54,858 nucleotides of DNA from Thalassospira sp. MCCC 1A01428. Its GTDB lineage: Bacteria; Pseudomonadota; Alphaproteobacteria; Rhodospirillales; Thalassospiraceae. Below the pieces are notes generated by a model. That model made no database searches. It was not told where the DNA came from and was given only the letters and a program-made list of their open reading frames with translations. Shown here piece by piece: positions 1 to 8,251 of the stretch; position 1 is the stretch's first letter, and every line of letters begins with the position of its first letter. The stretch is from the NCBI RefSeq assembly GCF_002115825.1, contig NZ_JFJZ01000031.1, forward strand, positions 1 to 54,858, read 5' to 3'. The position numbers were made by a program, and so were the translations under genes.

Positions 1-7
1 TTAATAG

Positions 8-262
8 GTCCTGAGCCTAGCTGGACATAAAGTCTCAGCAGAAAACATCTACCGCGCCCTTGTCCCGTATCTTCAGGAAGACTTAAAAAGAGGAGCCTCG
101 ATACAGGATGACGAAGTTAAGCGTGCTATCGACGTATTATCGAAATTACCTCCCTTCGGTCCTCGACGACTTAATTTCAACAAAAAATATTTACAATCTA
201 GCATTGGCTTATTGAATTTACCGGCCAACCCGGACAGGCTCGCAATTGCTTACTGGTGGTGA
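8..262 (+). pseudogene. 3' coding fragment, unknown product
   Basis: An open frame of 84 codons runs to a TGA at 260-262 and reads like a real soluble protein (for example YRALVPYLQEDLKRGA near its start), but it has no ATG, GTG or TTG at a sensible place. An in-frame TAG at 5-7 cuts it off from anything upstream in the window. It ends 1 nt before the ATG of the next gene, the spacing expected of an operon. The likeliest reading is the tail of a gene broken by a frameshift or nonsense mutation near the window edge; a sequence error at the edge would look the same. The base composition is more AT-rich than the rest of the window. I do not recognise the family. Confidence 0.3.
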
Positions 263-263
263 A

Positions 264-659
264 ATGAACAAACGTTACGCTCGCATCCTGTTCTTTATTT
301 TGCTGCTTCTATTCATTGGAACTTTGGCAACGCAATTTTCTCCCGCGCTAAAGCAGGATTTTTTTCAAGGCAGCATTTGGGAAAATGGCTACGCGCTGAT
401 TACCAATATACTTATTCTACTGTCAGTATTTGATTACGCATATGACAAGAAAATTCTTCCGCGACCGTTAATATTTGCGATCATGCTTAATACATTCGGT
501 TCTGTATGTATTGGTATCGGAATGACATTATTCAATGAATGGGCAATCACGACAGGTGGCGAGGTCATTACCATATTGCTTCTCGCTATTGCCATTTACG
601 GGTCTGCGCTTGCGGCTATGTACGCACTGTCGCGCGAGAGATCCACGATGCGTGTGTAA
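264..659 (+). CDS. small multi-pass membrane protein
   Basis: Encodes 131 residues with about four hydrophobic segments (roughly residues 8-26, 43-58, 72-92 and 101-123), so it is probably an integral inner-membrane protein. An upstream TTG would add six residues, but the ATG at 264 is preferred because it begins 1 nt after the stop of the preceding fragment, suggesting translational coupling. No catalytic motif is visible and I do not recognise the family. It shares the AT-richer composition of the left edge, which differs from the GC-rich genes that follow and may indicate a different origin. Confidence 0.6.
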   Translation: MNKRYARILFFILLLLFIGTLATQFSPALKQDFFQGSIWENGYALITNILILLSVFDYAYDKKILPRPLIFAIMLNTFGSVCIGIGMTLFNEWAITTGGEVITILLLAIAIYGSALAAMYALSRERSTMRV

Positions 660-714
660 TTTCAAAAATGCGCAGATCAGGCAGGGACAATTCTGCCCTG
701 CCTGATCAAATATA

Positions 715-1413
715 CTAATCTTTATAATTCGACGGAAACAGCGCGCGCTTGGCAATATCATCCATCTCGGTTTTGAACGTGTGCGACGCCAAAACCTTGC
801 GGGCGCGTTCCACGGCCTGGCGGGAATTGATGAAATCAAACCAGCGTGCCAGATGCGGATAGCTTTCAAGCGGAATGCTTTCGCCTTTCATCACCACCGG
901 CGCGCGGTCGATCCAGCCCCAAAGCGAGATATCGGCAATGGTGTAATCATCGCCCACCACATGGTCGCGCCCGACCAGATGGGTGTTTACCACTTCGTAA
1001 TGGCGTTCAATTTCACGGCGATAGCGGTTTATGGCATAGTCATTGGGCTGCGGGGCGGCGTGCTGAAAATGCACCGCCTGGCCGGAAAACGGGCCAAGGC
1101 CGCTGGCAATGAAGAATAACCACGACAGCAATTCACCACGGTCTTCCTCCTTGCCCGTGAACTTGCCGGTTTTATCCGCCAGATAGAGCAAAATGGCCGA
1201 GCTATCAAAAACCCGGGTTTCCTTGCCGCCCGGGCCATCGGTATCCACAATCGCGGGAACCTTGCCGTTCGGGTTAATCTTCAAATAGGCATCGCTATAT
1301 TGCTCGCCTTTTTTGGTGTCAACCGGAATGGCTTCATATTCCAGCCCGGCTTCTTCCAAAAACAGGGCAACCTTGGCCGGGTTCGGGGTCGGGTGAAAAT
1401 AAAAACGAATCAT
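715..1413 (-). CDS. Glutathione S-transferase family protein
   Basis: A 232-residue cytosolic GST. The N-terminal thioredoxin-like domain (about 1-85) shows the opening FYFHPTPNPAKVALFLEEAG, the cis-proline loop NPNGKVPAI and the glutathione-binding DSSAI motif; the C-terminal all-helical domain follows with a DYTIADISLWGW segment typical of the family. The closest remembered relatives are the YfcG/YghU (Nu-class-like) disulfide-bond reductases and GSTs that conjugate or reduce with glutathione; the substrate cannot be told. It is transcribed divergently from a second, similar GST at 1592, with a perfect palindrome between them, so the two may be co-regulated. Confidence 0.9.
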   Translation of the reverse strand: MIRFYFHPTPNPAKVALFLEEAGLEYEAIPVDTKKGEQYSDAYLKINPNGKVPAIVDTDGPGGKETRVFDSSAILLYLADKTGKFTGKEEDRGELLSWLFFIASGLGPFSGQAVHFQHAAPQPNDYAINRYRREIERHYEVVNTHLVGRDHVVGDDYTIADISLWGWIDRAPVVMKGESIPLESYPHLARWFDFINSRQAVERARKVLASHTFKTEMDDIAKRALFPSNYKD

Positions 1414-1472
1414 CAGGCTCTCCTGTCGCCAAAATATTCGGCGAATTGCTTGAGTTTTAAAACGATCATTCT

Positions 1473-1488
1473 ACAATGGTGCCATTGT
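1473..1488. promoter_or_regulatory. Palindromic operator candidate between divergent GST genes
   Basis: The 178-nt gap between the two divergent GST genes contains a perfect 7+2+7 inverted repeat, ACAATGG-TG-CCATTGT. It lies 60 nt upstream of the minus-strand GST and about 104 nt upstream of the plus-strand GST. An AT-rich stretch with TATAAA at 1517-1522 could be the -10 of the plus-strand gene. That a dimeric regulator binds here is inference; no regulator gene is adjacent. Confidence 0.45.
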
Positions 1489-1591
1489 TGATCAAACGCA
1501 AGCCTTGCCGATAAATTATAAATCTGTCAGGGAAATGACAGTGCCTGTTCACTCAGGCTTTGGCATGGCAATTTGAAAAAAGGTATGCCCC

Positions 1592-2287
1592 ATGATCGAG
1601 CTTTATTACTGGCCAACCCCGAATGGCCACAAAATCACGATGTTTCTGGAAGAAGCCGGGCTGGATTACGAAATTCACCCGGTCAATATCAGTGCCGGCG
1701 ACCAGTTCAAGCCGGAATTTCTGGCCTTTTCCCCCAATAACCGCATGCCCGCCATCATCGACCGCGCCCCGACCGACGGCGGCGACGCCATTTCGGTTTT
1801 TGAATCCGGCGCCATTTTGCAATACCTGGCCGAAAAAACCGGTAAATTCCTGCCAGATGATATCCGCGGTCGCACAACTGTCATGGAATGGTTGTTCTGG
1901 CAAATGGGTGGCCTTGGGCCGATGCTGGGCCAGAACCATCATTTTGGCACCTACGCACCCGAAAAAATCCCCTATGCCATCAATCGCTATGTCAATGAAA
2001 CCAACCGTCTTTATGGTGTCCTAAACAAGCGCCTTGAAGGCCGCGATTTCATTGCCGATGACTATTCCATCGCCGATATGGCCTGCTATCCGTGGATCGT
2101 TCCCCATGAGCGCCAGCAACAGAACCTGGATGATTTCCCCAACCTGAAGCGCTGGTTTACCGCGATTGGCGAACGCAAGGGCACAATCGATGCCTATGCC
2201 AAAGGCAAGGCCGACCATTTCACGCCGACCGTGACCGAAGAAAGCAAGAAAATCCTGTTTGGGCAAACGGCCAAAACCGGCAATTAA
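1592..2287 (+). CDS. Glutathione S-transferase family protein (YfcG/YghU-like)
   Basis: A 231-residue GST starting MIELYYWPTPNGHKITMFLE, the opening typical of the YfcG/YghU (Nu-class-like) proteins, which act as glutathione-dependent disulfide-bond oxidoreductases. The cis-proline loop (NNRMPAIID), the ESGAI glutathione-binding motif and the helical C-terminal domain with DYSIADMACYPW are all present, and the length is normal. The ATG at 1592 follows an AAAAAAGG-type ribosome site. It shares architecture with the GST at 715-1413 but the two differ widely, so they are paralogues rather than a recent duplication. A strong terminator hairpin follows 23 nt after its stop codon. Confidence 0.9.
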   Translation: MIELYYWPTPNGHKITMFLEEAGLDYEIHPVNISAGDQFKPEFLAFSPNNRMPAIIDRAPTDGGDAISVFESGAILQYLAEKTGKFLPDDIRGRTTVMEWLFWQMGGLGPMLGQNHHFGTYAPEKIPYAINRYVNETNRLYGVLNKRLEGRDFIADDYSIADMACYPWIVPHERQQQNLDDFPNLKRWFTAIGERKGTIDAYAKGKADHFTPTVTEESKKILFGQTAKTGN

Positions 2288-2310
2288 GCCATTTCTGCTT
2301 TAAATACAAA

Positions 2311-2346
2311 AAGGCCCGGCCCGCCACCATCGGCGGGCCGGGCCTT
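2311..2346. terminator. Bidirectional terminator between GST and exoD-like gene
   Basis: A 15-bp perfect GC-rich stem (AAGGCCCGGCCCGCC pairing with GGCGGGCCGGGCCTT) with a 6-nt loop lies between two convergent genes. A-rich sequence on the left and T-rich sequence on the right let it act on both strands. Confidence 0.85.
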
Positions 2347-2348
2347 AT

Positions 2349-2969
2349 TTATATCATCAGGGTAACACAGCCGATCAGGGCAACAAGGGCGGCAATGCCC
2401 GCCGCAATCATCACCATTCCATCGCGCAATGTCATGGCAAGACCAAACCCGACCACCGCCACCATTGGCAGGGCCGCGGCAAAGGGCACCAGTTCAAAAA
2501 ACGGCATCGGCACCACCAGCAACAGGCAAATTCCCGCCGCAATCCGAATGGTACGGTGGGTTAACACCCCTTCCAGCCGTTCATGAAAATGCCGATCCAG
2601 CCATTGCCCCACCGGATGCATTTTTTTCATCGCCCGTTCCAGCTTTGCCCCGGCCACCGATTGCCGTTCAATAATATCAGGCAGCCAGATATGCTTGCGG
2701 CCCAACACGATTTGCACAGCAAACAGGGCAATCAAAAGGCCCAGCAACGTTGGCACACCGGGAATGGCACCCAGGGGCGATACACCGATCAACCCCGGCA
2801 CCAGCAAAAACGGGCCATAACTGCGAAACCGCAACGCATGGGTCATTTCGCCCAGCGTTACGTCACCATTCACCCGGCCCGTTTCAACCAGCTGGTCAAT
2901 AATGCCGGTCACCGGATTATCGTTTTTGGAATCAGGTTTGCTTTGGCTATGTGATTGTTCAAAATTCAT
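2349..2969 (-). CDS. exoD: ExoD-family exopolysaccharide-associated membrane protein
   Basis: A 206-residue protein with a hydrophilic N-terminus (about 1-45) and several membrane segments. It matches the ExoD family, including the conserved FRSYGPFLLVPGLIGVSPLG stretch (about residues 49-68) and the GVPTLLGLLIALFAVQ membrane segment. ExoD was described in Sinorhizobium as needed for exopolysaccharide production and alkali tolerance; its biochemical role is not established. It is the first host-type gene left of the prophage-like block: the holin gene ends 73 nt upstream of its start, and nothing resembling an attachment site was recognised there. Confidence 0.8.
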   Translation of the reverse strand: MNFEQSHSQSKPDSKNDNPVTGIIDQLVETGRVNGDVTLGEMTHALRFRSYGPFLLVPGLIGVSPLGAIPGVPTLLGLLIALFAVQIVLGRKHIWLPDIIERQSVAGAKLERAMKKMHPVGQWLDRHFHERLEGVLTHRTIRIAAGICLLLVVPMPFFELVPFAAALPMVAVVGFGLAMTLRDGMVMIAAGIAALVALIGCVTLMI

Positions 2970-3042
2970 ATTCTGCCAACGTTACAACCGCCCGTTTGGT
3001 TCCGGTTACAAAGCCTGCTGCCCAAAACAAACAGCATTAACA

Positions 3043-3534
3043 TCAGCCATCCCGGCGTTTATCGCCGCTTCGTTTCACCACCGAAATCCCCAAAACCGCC
3101 AGGGCCACACCCCAGATCGGGCTGGTATTAACAAGGGCAGCAATAATCGCCGGGGCCTGTAACGGCGTCATTACAATGGCTGCCGCAATCGCCCCCATCA
3201 TCAACACCCAGGTCAGGGCCATCGCATAACCAAAGCTGGGGCGCCAGCGCCGCACAAACGCATCGTCCGATGCCACTTCCGCCCGGATCGTCTGGTTCAC
3301 GGCCCGCACCACCGTGCTGTCATGGGCCAGTTCGGCGCGCACCATCGCCTCGGTATGGCGGTTGGCTTCGGCCAGTTGATCCGCCCCGACCACCCCCTGC
3401 CCCACCGCCGCCTCCACATCGCGCAATCCTTTGGCCGCCGTTTTCGCCAGCGGGTTGTCAATTGCATCCAGCCCTGCCCCCACCGCCTTGATCAACAAGG
3501 GCAAACCGATTTGCGCCAATAATGCCGGTATCAT
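3043..3534 (-). CDS. 3-TM holin (GTA-type holin family)
   Basis: A 163-residue membrane protein with an amphipathic N-terminal helix, a charged middle (about 60-95) and two clear hydrophobic segments near residues 102-124 and 132-152. This layout matches the family named holin of 3TMs for gene-transfer release, known from the Rhodobacter gene transfer agent and from many alphaproteobacterial phages. Holins permeabilise the inner membrane at the end of a lytic cycle so that the murein hydrolase can act. It is the last gene of the minus-strand late operon, directly after the SleB-type hydrolase, forming a lysis pair. The ATG is preceded by an AGG at the right distance. Confidence 0.75.
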   Translation of the reverse strand: MIPALLAQIGLPLLIKAVGAGLDAIDNPLAKTAAKGLRDVEAAVGQGVVGADQLAEANRHTEAMVRAELAHDSTVVRAVNQTIRAEVASDDAFVRRWRPSFGYAMALTWVLMMGAIAAAIVMTPLQAPAIIAALVNTSPIWGVALAVLGISVVKRSGDKRRDG

Positions 3535-3594
3535 TTTTCAACCTCGCCTGTTGGGAAAAAGCACACCAAACCACGCCCCGTTATCATAGGGCGA

Positions 3595-4056
3595 TTAACC
3601 GATATCGTCGTAAAAAACATGATTGCCAATTTCACAAACCGGCACATGGCCGTGTGCCCACCACGGGTCACATTGCAACGTGTGATAATGCGTCGCCCCG
3701 TGCGTGGTATCGGGCAGCCTGGCGCTGATGGCCCGGCTGGCCACCCTGCGGCACAAACGATAGGCCAGGTCCCGTTCGTTTACGCGCAGCAGTTTTTCCC
3801 GGTTGGGATCGCCCCGGTTCCAGCACGAAAATTGCCCGGCCTTCAAGCACACCGCCACAACATCATTGCCCCACCAATACCCTCCCCGGCGTTTTGCCAC
3901 CGTCACCCGGTTCATGATCACACAGGCAACGGCTTCAATTCCGGTCAGGTCTTCGCCGCGGGCTTCGCCGTAAAGGGTGCGTGCCAAAATATTGACCGGC
4001 GATAATTCCGCCAACGCCGCCATGTCTGTTTCTGTCTTTTGCGTGTCCCTGATCAT
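3595..4056 (-). CDS. SleB-type cell wall hydrolase (phage endolysin)
   Basis: A 153-residue protein of the Hydrolase_2/SleB family, which cleaves peptidoglycan as a lytic transglycosylase or glucosaminidase. The family signature ARTLYGEARGE (about residues 25-35) with its glutamates is present, followed by VACVIMNRV and the C-terminal GATHYH block typical of phage SleB endolysins. There is no signal peptide, so export would depend on the holin encoded next door. It sits between a small membrane/coiled-coil protein and the holin, so these three genes look like the lysis module. The start is the ATG at 4056, with GGGGA 6 nt upstream. Confidence 0.85.
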   Translation of the reverse strand: MIRDTQKTETDMAALAELSPVNILARTLYGEARGEDLTGIEAVACVIMNRVTVAKRRGGYWWGNDVVAVCLKAGQFSCWNRGDPNREKLLRVNERDLAYRLCRRVASRAISARLPDTTHGATHYHTLQCDPWWAHGHVPVCEIGNHVFYDDIG

Positions 4057-4090
4057 TCAACATCCCCGTTGTTTTTCATTTTGCGTAAAA

Positions 4091-4381
4091 TCACATGTCC
4101 CGATGTTCAAGTTTGGCTTCAATGCGCAACAAATGTGCGGTCAACCGCCGTTCCACATCCTTCAAATACGGGATCGACACATAATTGCGCGCAACGTCTA
4201 GCTTGAAAGCCGCCAGTCCATCGCGGTTTTCCTGGCAATCACGTGTGTTTTGCGCGGCACTAACATCTATCCTGCGCTGCAATTCCACCCGGCTACGCCA
4301 GATCAGCCAAAACAACGCCGCCAATGCTGGCAATTCCACCATTGTCAGCCACCAGCCCAAATCTACCGGTCCTGCTGCCAT
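4091..4381 (-). CDS. Small membrane-anchored coiled-coil protein, lysis region
   Basis: Encodes 96 residues: a single N-terminal membrane helix (about residues 9-27, WWLTMVELPALAALFWLIW) followed by a long charged helical segment. The start is the ATG at 4381 because GGAG lies 7 nt upstream; an upstream TTG would add only four residues. Its position beside endolysin and holin and its one-helix plus coiled-coil shape resemble i-spanin or Rz-like proteins, but no partner o-spanin lipoprotein was recognised, so the spanin role is only a suggestion. A strong terminator lies immediately upstream, so this lysis trio may be transcribed separately from the preceding gene. Confidence 0.6.
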   Translation of the reverse strand: MAAGPVDLGWWLTMVELPALAALFWLIWRSRVELQRRIDVSAAQNTRDCQENRDGLAAFKLDVARNYVSIPYLKDVERRLTAHLLRIEAKLEHRDM

Positions 4382-4391
4382 TGTTTTCTCC

Positions 4392-4425
4392 AAAAAAAAG
4401 ACCCGCCGGAATATACCGGCGGGTC
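4392..4425 (-). terminator. Rho-independent terminator after the small exported protein gene
   Basis: On the minus strand a 10-bp perfect stem GACCCGCCGG/CCGGCGGGTC with a 6-nt loop is followed by eight T residues. It ends transcription from the 4545-4850 gene and would insulate the lysis genes downstream unless read through. Confidence 0.9.
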
Positions 4426-4544
4426 AGTTCAGGAGTTTCTCATCATTAAGAAACGTCCCCCTATTCGTATTCGTCAGGCATCAGGCACACGGCATTCACT
4501 TCGCCCGAAACACTCTTTCAGGCGGCGCACATGTGGCTGTAATC

Positions 4545-4850
4545 TCAGGCTTTCGGGCCACTCACGGCAAAGGCAATTTCCTGCCATGCTTCCCCCGTGG
4601 CAATCAGGCAACTTGGCCCGTCAGGATAGGTAAAAAGGATCGACCAGGTTTTGCCATCCGGTCCTTTCAACACCTCAATCACCCCACCGTTGGATGCCAC
4701 ACCCGCCGCAACGGGCTGCTCGGAATATTTATTGCTCAGGCTTTTTAAAACCGTTGCCCGGTCCCCGCATACGGGCGGGGCAGCATGCGCAGGCGTCGTT
4801 AACCAAACAGCACCCAGCAACAAGGCAAGCAAAATACCGACACGCAACAT
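4545..4850 (-). CDS. Small exported protein, unknown function
   Basis: Encodes 101 residues with a clear Sec signal peptide (MLRVGILLALLLGAVWLTTP then AHA-A, cleavage near residue 23) and a short mature domain with two cysteines that could form a disulfide in the periplasm. The ATG at 4850 was chosen because AAGGAGG lies 7 nt upstream; a longer frame upstream has no such site. It lies between the large terminase and the lysis genes, with its own AT-rich upstream region and its own terminator, so it may be an independently expressed accessory gene rather than a virion gene. I do not recognise the family. Confidence 0.6.
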   Translation of the reverse strand: MLRVGILLALLLGAVWLTTPAHAAPPVCGDRATVLKSLSNKYSEQPVAAGVASNGGVIEVLKGPDGKTWSILFTYPDGPSCLIATGEAWQEIAFAVSGPKA

Positions 4851-5049
4851 CTCATGACCTCCTTGATCCGGGCGGCATCGGGTAACATTCATGTCACCAG
4901 CTGCCTGTCATCCACCACATCAAAAATCTCTTTAGGGTAGTAAAAATACTTAAATACTATCCTTTGATATAGATTAGGTGGATGTGCCTTAAAAACAATA
5001 GCGCCCGCAACTTTTAGGAAACATTTTTCAAAACTTGTTCTAACCAACT

Positions 5050-5079
5050 GATTTTGATTTGAAATCAAGGATCAAAATC
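5050..5079. repeat. Nested inverted repeats at the 3' end of the terminase gene
   Basis: Two overlapping palindromes occur here: GATTTTGAT/ATCAAAATC (9 bp, 5050-5058 with 5071-5079) and TTGATTT-G-AAATCAA (5054-5068). They overlap the terminase stop codon. There is no T run, so this is not a standard terminator. It could be an RNA hairpin that stabilises the 3' end, or an operator for the AT-rich promoter region (4851-5064) of the next gene. Confidence 0.4.
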
Positions 5080-6552
5080 TGGGTCACCCTGCAAAATAGT
5101 GCTGGCCGGGCGCCAATCCCGTCCGAAATCCGGGCGCACCACCCGTGGCAATCGCACCGGTTCGGCCAATATGCACCCAGCCACCGCATCCAGCCCGTCA
5201 TCGCGGTTACCGCCATTGGGCCGCCATTCGCGCATTTCACGAATAAACGGGGTGCGCCAGATATTACGTTGCCCATGCAGCAACCCCGCCGCCAATACCG
5301 CGCCAAAGGCATCGGCAATGCGGGCTTCCTTGTTGCGGGTTTCGTGAAATTCCACCACGGCGGTCAGGCATCCGGCCTGATTCAGGCAGCGCCGCAAAAT
5401 ATTGGGCAAAAACCGGCCAATGCCGTTGGTTTCCACCCGCACCACTGGTAAATGGTGGCGCTTTGCAAATGCGGCCACCTGGCGGCAAAGCTGGCTGGCT
5501 TCGTCTTCCCGGTCCAAACAGGCAGGGTCGCTTTGCAAATAGGCCACATCATGCAACCAGTATTCCCCCTGATCGCACATATAAATCGCCGCAATTACCG
5601 CCCCATCCTGCCCCTTGCCCCCAAATGACGGATCAAAATGACAACTGGCCGCCACCATACGGCGGTCGCCAATGCGTAATCGTTGCTCGCCATTGGCTGT
5701 TTCAAATTCGGCATCATCGTCATAGGGTTTTATCCGGGCCGGGTCCAGATCGCCCATATCAGGCGGCACCATTTCCAGCATCATCTGGCTGGCAAATTTA
5801 CCCGCCGCCGTTCGGGCGCGGATCTGCTCGATCTTCGCCGCCGAAAACCGTTCCGGCCACGCTGACAAACCGTTTTCATCGGTGATCGGTAAACAAAACC
5901 GCGAAAACCCGTTTAAAAACGGGGCATCCTCGCCGGTTTCAGGCCGGGTTTCATCGGCATAGATCGAATAATAACTGTGCGGTGTGCCAATAAATACCTG
6001 CATCCCGCCGGGGCTTAAAACATAGGAAATCTCGCCCAGTTTTTCGCGCAACTCCTCGCGTTTATGCGCGGTATCACAGGTTTTAGGGACTTCCACATCG
6101 TCACAAATCACCACGTCGGCGCGTGACCCGGTAATATTGCCACCAATCCCCGCCGCCTGCATCGACGGGTCGCGCAACTCGCCGGGCCGGTTAATGGTAA
6201 AACGCTCTGCCCCCCAATCGGTCAGCTTCCCCGGTACTGCTGCTTTCGTTAAAGGGTGGCGTTCCACAATGCGTTTTACATTGCGCACCATCTTTTTTGC
6301 CAAATCAAGGTCGGCTGCCAACACCAGAATGCGCAAATCCGCATTGCAATACAGCAACCACGCGCAAAACAGGCCCACCATGGTCGATTTGCCACTGTTC
6401 CGAAATGCCATCAGCAACAACTCACGCGGGCCATGATCATTATGGTGCTGCAACCACTGCGCCATTTTCTGATGATGCGCCGGTGTGCCCTGCCCCAGTT
6501 TCCGGTTCCATATCCAGACAAACTCGGCAAGGCTGGCCTGGCATTTCTGCAT
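5065..6552 (-). CDS. Phage terminase large subunit
   Basis: A 495-residue packaging motor and nuclease. The ATPase domain (about 1-220) has the Walker A-like FRNSGKST (near residue 50) and the Walker B block VVICDD (near 148-153); the C-terminal RNase H-like nuclease domain has HFDPSF and the late acidic DDGLDAVAG. It pumps DNA into the prohead through the portal and cuts concatemers. In T7 order it corresponds to gp19, placed after the fibre and the small terminase as here. The length is typical and no frame damage is visible, which supports a still-functional packaging machine. Confidence 0.9.
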   Translation of the reverse strand: MQKCQASLAEFVWIWNRKLGQGTPAHHQKMAQWLQHHNDHGPRELLLMAFRNSGKSTMVGLFCAWLLYCNADLRILVLAADLDLAKKMVRNVKRIVERHPLTKAAVPGKLTDWGAERFTINRPGELRDPSMQAAGIGGNITGSRADVVICDDVEVPKTCDTAHKREELREKLGEISYVLSPGGMQVFIGTPHSYYSIYADETRPETGEDAPFLNGFSRFCLPITDENGLSAWPERFSAAKIEQIRARTAAGKFASQMMLEMVPPDMGDLDPARIKPYDDDAEFETANGEQRLRIGDRRMVAASCHFDPSFGGKGQDGAVIAAIYMCDQGEYWLHDVAYLQSDPACLDREDEASQLCRQVAAFAKRHHLPVVRVETNGIGRFLPNILRRCLNQAGCLTAVVEFHETRNKEARIADAFGAVLAAGLLHGQRNIWRTPFIREMREWRPNGGNRDDGLDAVAGCILAEPVRLPRVVRPDFGRDWRPASTILQGDPDFDP

Positions 6553-6611
6553 TTTGCCTCCCCCTTCCCTTCAGGTCACACCGGTTTTAAAAACCACCCC
6601 GATTTTTCAAA

Positions 6612-7037
6612 TCATCCGCTTTGCATTGCGGTTCTGGCAGCCAAAATCAGCTGTAAAACCTCATCGCCCCCCTGCTCCGTTGCCTCCACATGCGCCCGAT
6701 CAGTAATATCCTTGGTGCCGTTTTTCCGAACCGGCGGTTCTGCGGCCAAATCTTCGTCACAAACCCAGCGCAAAAGTTTGATCAGGCTTTCCACATGGGC
6801 TAATGCGGCCTTGCACGCGGCCTGATGGTTCACAATCCCCTTGGCATCCATCACGTCGGCCGCGTCGCGTGCCACCCGATGATACGCCTTGCGTGCCCGG
6901 CGAATATCGGTTGGCAAACTGCGCAAAAGCTCGCTTCGCAACCGTGCCAATCGCCCGCGGTCCTCGTCGGAAAATCCGCTATCCGTGGCATCTTCCCCTT
7001 CATTCCGGCATTCCGCCCCGGTTCTGATATCCGCCAA
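6612..7037 (-). CDS. Putative terminase small subunit
   Basis: Encodes about 141 highly charged, largely helical residues, placed directly upstream of the large terminase, the position of T7 gp18 (DNA maturase A). No definite DNA-binding motif is visible, so the assignment is by position, size and charge. There is no ATG near the start; TTG at 7037 is preferred because it lies 2 nt after the stop of the upstream gene, with a GGGGCGG stretch upstream, suggesting translational coupling. A TTG at 7061 would add eight residues and overlap the upstream gene. Such subunits recognise the packaging site and regulate the motor. Confidence 0.55.
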   Translation of the reverse strand: MADIRTGAECRNEGEDATDSGFSDEDRGRLARLRSELLRSLPTDIRRARKAYHRVARDAADVMDAKGIVNHQAACKAALAHVESLIKLLRWVCDEDLAAEPPVRKNGTKDITDRAHVEATEQGGDEVLQLILAARTAMQSG

Positions 7038-7039
7038 TG

Positions 7040-8149
7040 TTACACCGCCCCGCTGGTACAAAGGGCGACCAGCCGGTCATCGCCCAGCCGCCCCGGCCAA
7101 TAGGACACCGCCCGCACATAGCCATTAAGCTGGCTTGCCGTGCCTGCGTAAGACCCGATCCCCAGTGTTTGAAAATTACGCGGCAAGGCAAAACCGGGGG
7201 GCGATTTTAAAACCCCGTTTTGGGTGGCAACAGCAATGTCATCATCATCAAACGCCAGCGCCACCAGGTTGCGCTGACCTGCCACCAGTGCGCCATACAG
7301 CGATTGCGTAATCAATTGCTGCCCGCCTTTGCGCAGGCTGATGCGCAACTGGTCCGCCGCACTGTCATAGGCCAAATCCAGATGGTCATTATTCAGGCTG
7401 GTTGAATAAAGCTGCATCACCCGCCAGATCCCGCTCCAGGCCGCAGGTAACGCCAGATCAAAAAACAGCGTTCCGGCACCGGGCATAAACCAGCCATCGG
7501 ATAAATCCAGCCGCACATCATCGCCAGTGCGCGCGGCAGGAATACCGTTGCTGATCATGTCGCTGCTCGCAACCGGTGCGGCTTCAAGCTGCGCATTCCA
7601 CACCAGCACCGATGCCGCCGCCCCCGAAATCGCCGTGCTGATCTTGGGATACCGGCTGGTGGCCGATGCCACCTCGGCAAACCCCACCCGTTGCCAGCGT
7701 TCACCCAGCGTCACCCCATGTTGCGACGCCCCGTTTACCCCGCCCAGCGTTATATTTGCCGTTCCACTCACCGCACGCATCCACACCGCAAAGGCATGGG
7801 TCGCCCCCGACAACAGATTATCCACCCGCTGATAAATCCCGCCTGTCCCGGCGGCAAAATTAATCCGGGTTGCATTTGCGCTGCCATCCGGGGCCGTTCC
7901 CGCCCCGGCCAAAACCGTTACCCCGGCATCCTTTTCCCAAATCGCATTGGCAAAATTCGCCGAATGGCGCAACAAATTTGCCGATGCCCCCTCAATACGC
8001 AGGCCCAGGGCCCGCCCGTCATCATCAAATTCAAAGGCAGGCATATTTGCAGCAATTTCCGTAACCACCCCTGTTTCATCCTTCACATGCGTGGTGCTGC
8101 CCCGCGCCACCTGCAAATAATCCGTCAACGGCAAAAACCGCATCGCCAT
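7040..8149 (-). CDS. Phage tail/spike-associated carbohydrate-binding-like protein
   Basis: Encodes 369 residues. The N-terminal part (about 1-60) resembles the short head-binding region of alphaproteobacterial phage fibre proteins. The central and C-terminal parts look like two beta-sandwich (carbohydrate-binding or concanavalin-like) domains, with motifs such as NANFANAIWEKDAG-type segments common in phage spike proteins. It follows the T7-type fibre gene, so it is a candidate receptor-binding protein. The ATG at 8149 was chosen because AGGA lies 8 nt upstream; a longer frame would include a terminator hairpin in its coding region. No enzymatic motif was seen. Confidence 0.6.
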   Translation of the reverse strand: MAMRFLPLTDYLQVARGSTTHVKDETGVVTEIAANMPAFEFDDDGRALGLRIEGASANLLRHSANFANAIWEKDAGVTVLAGAGTAPDGSANATRINFAAGTGGIYQRVDNLLSGATHAFAVWMRAVSGTANITLGGVNGASQHGVTLGERWQRVGFAEVASATSRYPKISTAISGAAASVLVWNAQLEAAPVASSDMISNGIPAARTGDDVRLDLSDGWFMPGAGTLFFDLALPAAWSGIWRVMQLYSTSLNNDHLDLAYDSAADQLRISLRKGGQQLITQSLYGALVAGQRNLVALAFDDDDIAVATQNGVLKSPPGFALPRNFQTLGIGSYAGTASQLNGYVRAVSYWPGRLGDDRLVALCTSGAV

Positions 8150-8188
8150 ATCATCTGTCCTGTTTTGAAAGCCGCCACCGGGCATAAC

Positions 8189-8218
8189 AAAACCCCGCCA
8201 GCGCTGGTGCTGGCGGGG
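8189..8218 (-). terminator. Terminator between fibre gene and spike-like gene
   Basis: On the minus strand a 10-bp perfect stem CCCCGCCAGC/GCTGGCGGGG with a 6-nt loop is followed by TTTTGTT. It lies between the fibre gene stop at 8252 and the next start at 8149 and would lower expression of the genes downstream. Confidence 0.8.
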
Positions 8219-8251
8219 TCCGTCCCCCTCACATATCAAACCGAACGATAC

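Noticed and set aside
2970..3042. Left attachment site of the prophage-like block.
   Set aside because: No direct repeat shared with the 20380-21250 region and no tRNA gene were recognised.
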